Shown: positions 19,778 to 24,974 of the stretch, one piece after another | How the letters are laid out: each line of letters begins with the position of its first letter | Numbering within the stretch: the stretch's first letter is position 1 | DNA from: a virus | DNA length: 24,974 nt | Reading direction: 5' to 3' (one strand) | Virus record (IMG/VR): IMGVR_UViG_3300009702_000079 | Coordinates: 1 to 24,974 of that record | Position numbers and translations under genes: made by a program | Notes under the pieces: model-generated | Seen by the model: only the letters and a program-made list of their open reading frames with translations | The model's database searches: none | Told to the model about the DNA's origin: nothing

Positions 19778-21972
19778 GAAGTGCCATATCCAACGCCATT
19801 GCCAGATTTGCTAGTAAACCTAGCAAAATAAGTGCTGAGCTTTCCGTCACCGATATAGGTTCTATCAGCGGAATTAAGTTTACTCAGTACAACCCATCCG
19901 ACTTGGTGGGCACTAAGGGGCTAGAAGAATTTGACAAGATGCGCCTTGACGATCAAGTCAAAGGTTCTATGATGTTAAAAAAGAATGCAGTAACGGCATC
20001 GGGCTGGGAAGTAGTGTCGCCAGATAGTGCTCCAGCGGATTGGGAAGTGACACGGTTCGTTGAACACGTATTCAAAACCATCAAGGGTACATTGGAGCAC
20101 GACATATCAGAAATTCTTAGCTCCCTTGACTATGGTTACTCTATCACTGAGAAGATATTTGATTTTATCCCCTCCGGTGAGTTTGCCGGACTATTGGGGC
20201 TTCGGGAACTAAAGACCAGGAAGCCCCATTCTTTTTCTCTAAAGAGCGATAGCCACGGCAACCTTACCGGCATCATTCAGAGCCAGAATTTCAGGGATGT
20301 TTTACTTCCTGTTGAGAAGTTTGTAGTTCTGTCCAATAACTTCGAATTCAGTAACTGGTATGGCACTAGCGATCTTGAAGCTGCCTATCGCGCTTGGTGG
20401 TCAAAGAACAACACTTACAAATGGCTGACTATTCTTATCGAGCGCCTCGGTGTTCCTCCCATCTTTGCTTTATATGATGGGGGCAAGTTTACCGCCACCA
20501 CTATAGATCAGTTGAAGACAGCGCTGAAAACTTTGCAGGCTAATTCCGTCGGAGTTATTCCTAACATGGGTAAAGACTCTTTGAATTTCTGGACACCACA
20601 GCTAGCCAAGAATTCTACTGACGTCTTTATTCCCGCTATTGAAATGTACAATAAAGATATTTCCAGGGCTTTGTTGATGCCTGGTCAAATTGGTATGTCA
20701 CCCGATACCAACGTAGGAAGTTTCGCCAAAGCCAAAGTTCACTTCGATGTCTTCATGATGGTAGTTGAAAAGCTACGCAACAATGATATAGAAGAGCGGG
20801 TGATGAATGAACAAATTATTAAGCAACTTGTGGATCTTAACTTCCCTGGTGTTACGGAGTATCCTAAGTTCAAGTTTCTACCACTGGGCGATGACATCAC
20901 CTCGGGCATTTTAGAATCATGGGTCAAGTTAGTCAATGGCGGTGTGGTATCTAAACAGCCAGAGGACGAGGGACATATTCGCTCTGCTTTGAAGATGCCA
21001 GAAATTACTGATGAAAGTATTCTTCCCGAGAAAGCTCCTGTTCCTGGTATGCCCCAACCAACAGATCCAAATGCTCCTCCGGTTGATTCAAATCAGCCCC
21101 CGGCTCAGTTTGCTTTATTGTCTCGAAAGAAAGATTCCTTTGAAAAGAAAGTAGATTTCGCTGTCATTGATAAAACTCTAACCAATATGGAAGAACTAGC
21201 TAAGAATCGTATAGTCGAGGAGTTAAAGATAACGCGCGATAAATTTATAAAGAAAGTAGATAAGAAATTTAATAACAACACAGTCTTCATTCAGAATATC
21301 AGTCTTAGCTTTGGAACCATAACTGAAGTATTCAAGGAGTTATTCCGAAACGCTATGGTATTCGGTAGACAGGAAATACAAAAAGAAATTCCGAAGAAAT
21401 TTGCTGTTATTAACAAGTCCCCGTTATTTATTCCGTCCGCTGCTATTCAGTTTCTGATACAGAAGGGAGTTACGGTATCTGGAATATTGAAAGCCGATCT
21501 TGAGAAACAAGTCACTATCATTTTGACCAATGCTATCCAGCAGGGGTGGACACAAAAGGAAATTTCAGCACGTATCACAGATGCCTTCCTACCCTTTGTC
21601 GGGGATCCGAAAGTGATTGGTGATTCTGGAGTATTGTCTCCTCATAGAATAGAAAACATTATTCGCACCAATACTACGGACGCATTTAATAACGGGCGTC
21701 TATTGGAAATGAGGAATAATCCGGACTTTGTTCAGGGGGTTGAGTACAGTGCTATTCTGGATGACAGGACTAGTCCAGTATGTAATTTTCTTGATGGCAA
21801 GAAGTTCAAACTTGATGACCCGAGACTTAACACGCTTTCCCCTCCAAACCATCATAACTGCCGGTCAGTCTTGGTGCCGATTACGATAGATGAGACAGTA
21901 TTAGCAAAAGACTTTATAAAACCTAGCCAAGTAGGCAAGGCTGAAGAATTAGCAACTAAGGGGTTCGTGTGA
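19768..21972 (+). CDS. Portal protein (DUF935/Mu gp29-like) fused to MuF-type minor head protein
   Basis: 734 residues. The first ~430 resemble the DUF935 portal family (MRLDDQVKGSMMLKKNAV, then SLDYGYSITEKIFDF, RAWWSKNNTYKWLTILIERLGVPP and MPGQIGMSPDTNVGSFAKAKVH). A Pro-rich linker around 430-450 (PVPGMPQPTDPNAPPVDSN) leads to a helical region and the C-terminal MuF/SPP1 gp7 head-morphogenesis domain: IRTNTTDAFNNGRLLEM, ILDDRTSPVC and PPNHHNCRSVLVP, with conserved Cys and His. In Mu these are two genes (29 and 30); here they are one chain. The portal forms the dodecameric packaging vertex; the MuF part is a minor head protein in the capsid. Confidence 0.92.
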   Translation: MGIRSAISNAIARFASKPSKISAELSVTDIGSISGIKFTQYNPSDLVGTKGLEEFDKMRLDDQVKGSMMLKKNAVTASGWEVVSPDSAPADWEVTRFVEHVFKTIKGTLEHDISEILSSLDYGYSITEKIFDFIPSGEFAGLLGLRELKTRKPHSFSLKSDSHGNLTGIIQSQNFRDVLLPVEKFVVLSNNFEFSNWYGTSDLEAAYRAWWSKNNTYKWLTILIERLGVPPIFALYDGGKFTATTIDQLKTALKTLQANSVGVIPNMGKDSLNFWTPQLAKNSTDVFIPAIEMYNKDISRALLMPGQIGMSPDTNVGSFAKAKVHFDVFMMVVEKLRNNDIEERVMNEQIIKQLVDLNFPGVTEYPKFKFLPLGDDITSGILESWVKLVNGGVVSKQPEDEGHIRSALKMPEITDESILPEKAPVPGMPQPTDPNAPPVDSNQPPAQFALLSRKKDSFEKKVDFAVIDKTLTNMEELAKNRIVEELKITRDKFIKKVDKKFNNNTVFIQNISLSFGTITEVFKELFRNAMVFGRQEIQKEIPKKFAVINKSPLFIPSAAIQFLIQKGVTVSGILKADLEKQVTIILTNAIQQGWTQKEISARITDAFLPFVGDPKVIGDSGVLSPHRIENIIRTNTTDAFNNGRLLEMRNNPDFVQGVEYSAILDDRTSPVCNFLDGKKFKLDDPRLNTLSPPNHHNCRSVLVPITIDETVLAKDFIKPSQVGKAEELATKGFV

Positions 21973-22151
21973 TGAGTACCGATTTTTTTAATGAGGAGTT
22001 TGACGGTATACAAAGATCGCTCAACCATTATGCTGAGAGCTATCAGAAAAAGCTGGTGTCTATTTCGAACAAATCACCGCTGCCTGCCAAATCGAAAGTT
22101 TTGGAGCGCGCAGTGAAAAGAGAATGCCTAAAAATGAGGGTCGGTATATGA
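21972..22151 (+). CDS. Small hypothetical protein (59 aa)
   Basis: The ATG at 21972 overlaps the TGA of the portal gene (TGATG), preferable to the in-frame GTG at 21969. The product begins MSTDFFNEEFDGIQRSL, has YAESYQKKLVS and a basic end (VKRECLKMRVGI). Helical; no family recognised. It probably serves head assembly by position only. Confidence 0.6.
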   Translation: MSTDFFNEEFDGIQRSLNHYAESYQKKLVSISNKSPLPAKSKVLERAVKRECLKMRVGI

Positions 22152-22351
22152 ATCGTGCAGGAATACAAATGACTTTTCATAAAGCTATGGATTGGATCGT
22201 GGAAGGAATACGAAAGATAGGCGGGGGCAGGGGTAAAAAGATAGGAGGAATTTCTTGGATCGATGGCAAGGAGAAAGACTATGCGTATTGGATTGGCCAC
22301 TTACTGGTGGTCGGATTGTTAGTTTGGTTCGTAGTACGAACTTTAATATAG
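22148..22351 (+). CDS. Small C-terminal membrane-anchored protein (67 aa)
   Basis: The start is taken at the ATG at 22148, which overlaps the previous stop (ATGA); an in-frame ATG at 22124 lies further inside that gene. The N-terminal half is basic with a Gly-rich patch (GIRKIGGGRGKKIGG). The last 21 residues (YWIGHLLVVGLLVWFVVRTLI) form one transmembrane helix. Unknown function. A tail-anchored protein in the middle of a head operon is unusual; a lysis or membrane role is possible. Confidence 0.6.
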   Translation: MNRAGIQMTFHKAMDWIVEGIRKIGGGRGKKIGGISWIDGKEKDYAYWIGHLLVVGLLVWFVVRTLI

Positions 22352-22360
22352 GAGGATAAG

Positions 22361-23422
22361 ATGCCAGATCCGACATTCAACTTGTCAGGCATTGAGATTA
22401 TGCGTACTGGTAAGGCTAATGGAACTGAAATCACTGCCCAAGATCTTGCCGATATGGCCAACGCTTTCAGTGAGCTTGATTACAAGCCTCCCCTGAAATC
22501 CGGCCATAGTAAGGACAAGCCGGGTATGCCTGCTCTTGGGTGGATAGACAACCTAGTTGCAAAGGGCAAATCTCTATTTGCTGACTTTTCTCATATGCCC
22601 AAGCAGGTGTATGATGCAATTCGTAGTCGCAGTTACGATACGGTATCCGCTGAAGTGTTCTATAACTTAGAGCGTGGCGGTAAGACTTATCGTAGAGCAC
22701 TGAAAGCCCTGTCCCTATTGGGGGCAGATATACCGGCGATTGCTGGATTAAAACCGCTCCATGAGATGTTCGACGCTGAACATGATAAATATGAGCACTT
22801 TGAATTTTCGTTAACGATTGATAAGGAGGATAACCAAATGCCTGATCCTGTAAAGAAGAAGGGTAGTGATGACACCCTGGAGGCTTTGAAGGCGGAAGTA
22901 AAAACTCTGTCTGAAAAGCTCACCGCCAAGACCCTGGAGAACGATGCTCTTCAGAAAGAGAAGGACGATGCCCAGAATGCCCTGGAAAAGAAATTGGTGC
23001 TGCTGGAGCTGGACAATCGCGCCACCAAAATCAAGGCCAAGGTCGCAGAGCTCAAAATCCCTGCCCTGCGTGAGCATGTTTCTGTGTTCTATGACCTGGC
23101 CATGCAGTCTGAAAAGACTGTGAAGTTTGCCCTGGGGGATGGTAAAACTGAAGAGTTGACCGGTGAAGCTGTGGTGGATAAGATGGTTGCGGATTTGAAC
23201 CAAGCAGCAGCCAAGCTGTTTGCTGAACAGTCCACCACCGATGGTGATCATAGGGAATCTGGTTCGTATGATAACGTTGGCGATGAAGTTGATGCCAAGG
23301 TTATGGAATACTGCCAGAAGAATTCCAAGGATTACACCAAGGACTACCGCGAAGCGCTCACTGCAGTTTTGTCCTCGGATGCTGATCTGAAAACTCGGTA
23401 CGCAACCGACCAAGCCGCATAA
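22361..23422 (+). CDS. Prohead protease/scaffold (Mu gpI-like)
   Basis: 353 residues. Residues 1-150 form a Mu gpI-type protease domain: ITAQDLADMANAFSE, PPLKSGHSKDKPGMPALGWI with a candidate catalytic His, and YDTVSAEVFYNL with a candidate Ser, then LKALSLLGADIPAI. Residues 160-353 are the scaffold: a long coiled coil (DDTLEALKAEVKTLSEKLTA, EKDDAQNALEKKLVL) and an acidic C-terminus. As in Mu I/Z, an internal start makes the scaffold alone. GGAGG lies at the normal distance from the ATG at 22361. The protease would process scaffold and capsid during head maturation. Catalytic residues are assigned from pattern only. Confidence 0.88.
   Translation: MPDPTFNLSGIEIMRTGKANGTEITAQDLADMANAFSELDYKPPLKSGHSKDKPGMPALGWIDNLVAKGKSLFADFSHMPKQVYDAIRSRSYDTVSAEVFYNLERGGKTYRRALKALSLLGADIPAIAGLKPLHEMFDAEHDKYEHFEFSLTIDKEDNQMPDPVKKKGSDDTLEALKAEVKTLSEKLTAKTLENDALQKEKDDAQNALEKKLVLLELDNRATKIKAKVAELKIPALREHVSVFYDLAMQSEKTVKFALGDGKTEELTGEAVVDKMVADLNQAAAKLFAEQSTTDGDHRESGSYDNVGDEVDAKVMEYCQKNSKDYTKDYREALTAVLSSDADLKTRYATDQAA
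22838..23422 (+). CDS. Internal in-frame start: free scaffold protein (Mu gpZ-like)
   Basis: Codon 160 of the protease/scaffold gene is an ATG at 22838 with AAGGAGGATAACCAA in front, the same strong site type as the neighbouring late genes. It would give a 194-residue scaffold starting MPDPVKKKGSD, and the upstream gene start MPDPTF is similar. Mu makes gpZ from gene I in this way. Confidence 0.8.
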   Translation: MPDPVKKKGSDDTLEALKAEVKTLSEKLTAKTLENDALQKEKDDAQNALEKKLVLLELDNRATKIKAKVAELKIPALREHVSVFYDLAMQSEKTVKFALGDGKTEELTGEAVVDKMVADLNQAAAKLFAEQSTTDGDHRESGSYDNVGDEVDAKVMEYCQKNSKDYTKDYREALTAVLSSDADLKTRYATDQAA

Positions 23423-23436
23423 GGAGGAATTGAAAA

Positions 23437-23799
23437 ATGAGTGATTCTGAACTCACTGCGAAAGCAGATGTCGATCTCAGTGCTGCGCAATACCACATCT
23501 TGCGTTTGACAGGAGATCATACCACCAATATTGCAAGCCTGAATACCGATATCGGTATTGCCGGGGTGCTGCAAAACAAGCCCACATCAGGGGATCATGC
23601 GACCCTCAAATATCTGGGCCGTGGAAAAATTGTAGCCGGGGCCGCCATCACGGTAAATGCCCTGCTTACTAGTAACGGTAGCGGTCGGGCTATCACCCAG
23701 ACAGGCAGTCTTCAGTACGTCGTAGCGCGTGCTCTTCAAGCTGCTGGTGGAAATGGTGAAGTGATCGATTGCGTTTACTTGCCGCCCTTTCGGCTGTAA
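23437..23799 (+). CDS. Head decoration / capsid cement protein (DUF2190-like)
   Basis: 120 residues, all-beta: AKADVDLSAAQYHILRLTGD, GIAGVLQNKPTSGDHATLKYLGRGKIVAGAAI, ITQTGSLQYVVARALQAAGGNGEVIDCVYL. The GVLQNxPxxGxxAxV-like core and the A-x-A-L..G.G..I.V.L end are characteristic of DUF2190-type cement proteins that lie just before the capsid gene in many phages. It probably binds outside the capsid shell and stabilises it. An AAGGAGG ribosome site precedes the ATG. Confidence 0.8.
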   Translation: MSDSELTAKADVDLSAAQYHILRLTGDHTTNIASLNTDIGIAGVLQNKPTSGDHATLKYLGRGKIVAGAAITVNALLTSNGSGRAITQTGSLQYVVARALQAAGGNGEVIDCVYLPPFRL

Positions 23800-23814
23800 C
23801 AGGAGGATAAAAAA

Positions 23815-24768
23815 ATGCCAACACCAGTTCAAGGAAATGCGCACATTGATGTGCCCCTTTCTAATCTTGCCATCGCTGCATTCGCTGATCAGCAGGATTA
23901 CGTCGCCCAGCGGCTGTTCCCTGTGGTCAATGTTGCCAAGGAGTCTGATCTATTCTATACGATCGACAAAAACGCCTGGCTTCGTAACCATAACACTCTG
24001 CGTTCCCGTAAGGCAGCGCCTAACCTGATCGAGTTTCAAGTCAGTTCCGACAATTACCACGCAAAGAACTATGCACTGCGTGAAGGGAATGCCTTGGAAG
24101 ACTTGGCCAATGCTGATGCTGCACTTTCTCTTCGTGAAGGCAGTGTCGCTAACGTTAGTGAAGCTCTGCTTCGTGATCTGGAAGTCCGTGTTGCCAATCA
24201 AGTGACCAGTATCAGCAATGTGGGTTCCGGCGTTACATTGACAGGGGCCAATAAATGGTCTGCAGTCAATAGTTCCAATCCGATCTCGGATGTTACTACG
24301 GCGCATGCGTTTATTCGCAACAATACCGGACTGATTGCCAACACCGCACTGATGGATTTCGATACGCTTCAGATTCTACGCACCCATCCCGACATCCTGA
24401 ACTTGTTTCAGTATACGGAAGGGGGCACTGTAACTGATCAACAGTTGCGTGAAGTGTTCGGCGTCCAAAACATCTTGGTCGGCAAGGCCGTTTATAACTC
24501 AGCCAATGAAGGAGCCACCCCTAGCATCGGTAACATCTGGGGCAATAACTTTCTGTTGGCCCGTGTTACCCCCGGCGTATCCCTGAAAACCAAGACTTTT
24601 GGTCTGGGAATTCGTTGGTCCCCGGCTGGCATTCAGCGCCCATTCCAGGTGACTCGTTATAATGACCCTGATCCGGGTAAGAAAGTTGAGTGGGTTGAGT
24701 CTGGGTATTACCAGGACGAGAAGATCGTGGCTCCCCAGCTTGCCTATCTTATTCACAATACCTTATAA
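23815..24768 (+). CDS. Major capsid protein (HK97-fold, phage coat)
   Basis: 317 residues. The N-terminus (NAHIDVPLSNLAIAAFADQQDYVAQRLFP, rewritten in two parts: HIDVPLSNLAIA and QDYVAQRLFPVV) is the start of a well-known capsid family. An N-arm/E-loop region (YALREGNALED) is followed by the P and A domains (TALMDFDTLQILRTHPDIL, REVFGVQNILVGKAVYNS, and WGNNFLLARVTPG). The size, the place after scaffold and cement genes and the AGGAGG site agree. It assembles into the icosahedral shell and could be processed by the upstream protease. Confidence 0.9.
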   Translation: MPTPVQGNAHIDVPLSNLAIAAFADQQDYVAQRLFPVVNVAKESDLFYTIDKNAWLRNHNTLRSRKAAPNLIEFQVSSDNYHAKNYALREGNALEDLANADAALSLREGSVANVSEALLRDLEVRVANQVTSISNVGSGVTLTGANKWSAVNSSNPISDVTTAHAFIRNNTGLIANTALMDFDTLQILRTHPDILNLFQYTEGGTVTDQQLREVFGVQNILVGKAVYNSANEGATPSIGNIWGNNFLLARVTPGVSLKTKTFGLGIRWSPAGIQRPFQVTRYNDPDPGKKVEWVESGYYQDEKIVAPQLAYLIHNTL

Positions 24769-24779
24769 GGAGGTGATCC

Positions 24780-24941
24780 ATGGAACGCATATTCACAAAA
24801 AACGTCGGCAAGAATAAGCGTGGAACAGTTCGCCGTTATCCACGGTTGACCTGGGACGCTATTTCTAAATCCATGGGGATCCCGTTACATAAGTTCAGCA
24901 TCCCTGTTGGGCGCGCTGGGGAACTTGTGGGTAAGCGATAA
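24780..24941 (+). CDS. Small basic hypothetical protein (53 aa)
   Basis: The ATG at 24780 follows AAGGAGGTGATCC, an almost complete SD. The product begins MERIFTKNVGKNKRGTVRRY and ends RAGELVGKR, with LTWDAISKSMGIPL between, basic and short. It follows the capsid gene by 11 bases. Unknown function; possibly a head-tail or capsid accessory protein. Confidence 0.65.
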   Translation: MERIFTKNVGKNKRGTVRRYPRLTWDAISKSMGIPLHKFSIPVGRAGELVGKR

Positions 24942-24974
24942 TTGATCAGGGGGCAGTTCTTCTATGGGCTGTCC

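Noticed and set aside
24964-24974. Start of another late gene (ATG at 24964)
   Set aside because: Only eleven bases remain before the window ends and the upstream GGGGG is poorly placed, so it cannot be supported.

Overview
The window is a stretch of a tailed double-stranded DNA phage or prophage (Caudoviricetes). It holds a packaging and head module, a phage-type replication module and a run of small overlapping accessory genes. The composition is moderately AT-rich, Shine-Dalgarno (SD) sites are strong (GGAGG or AGGAG types), and the standard code is used. The sequence does not identify the host. No integrase, repressor, tail or lysis gene is visible.

There are two divergent arms. From about 16986 leftwards all genes are on the minus strand (early and middle functions, read right to left). 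From 17856 rightwards all genes are on the plus strand (late structural functions). The 870-base divide between them carries no convincing gene. It holds an SD-sequestering pseudoknot in the primase leader, a 75-nt structured element, short tandem and mirror repeats, and two near-identical ~96-bp inverted arms packed with TACGCTTTT/TACGGTTTT motifs. The inverted arms look like a replication origin or operator. A TATAAT box sits directly before the first late gene.

Reading leftwards, the minus arm encodes a TOPRIM primase/helicase and then a ~530-bp block that looks like a large structured non-coding RNA with its own promoter. A set of small hypothetical genes follows, including hidden ones of 43 and 53 codons. 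Next are a Cys-rich replication-type protein broken by a one-base frameshift, a family A DNA polymerase, an Fe-S PD-(D/E)XK nuclease, a VRR-NUC nuclease and an SNF2-type helicase.

The last part (about 210-5698) is a nucleotide- and DNA-modification cluster: a DUF1599/Nmad1-like protein, an asparagine-synthetase-like amidotransferase, a MazG/dCTPase-like pyrophosphatase interrupted by an in-frame TGA, a divergent C5-cytosine methyltransferase, an amino-methyltransferase, a thymidylate-synthase-fold enzyme and a dCMP deaminase. In the thymidylate-synthase-like enzyme the residue 31 positions after the catalytic Cys is Asp instead of Asn. That is the known switch from dUMP to dCMP, so I infer a deoxycytidylate hydroxymethylase. 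Together the cluster suggests that the phage makes 5-hydroxymethylcytosine-type DNA and perhaps elaborates it with an amidation or methylation step. The last step is inference.

The plus arm encodes a probable small terminase, the large terminase, a portal fused to a MuF-type minor head protein, two small proteins, a Mu gpI-like protease/scaffold with an internal scaffold start, a DUF2190-like decoration protein, the major capsid protein and a small basic protein. It is cut by the window edge. Two disrupted genes within 25 kb (the pyrophosphatase and the Cys-rich protein) may be real recoding, real decay or sequencing errors.
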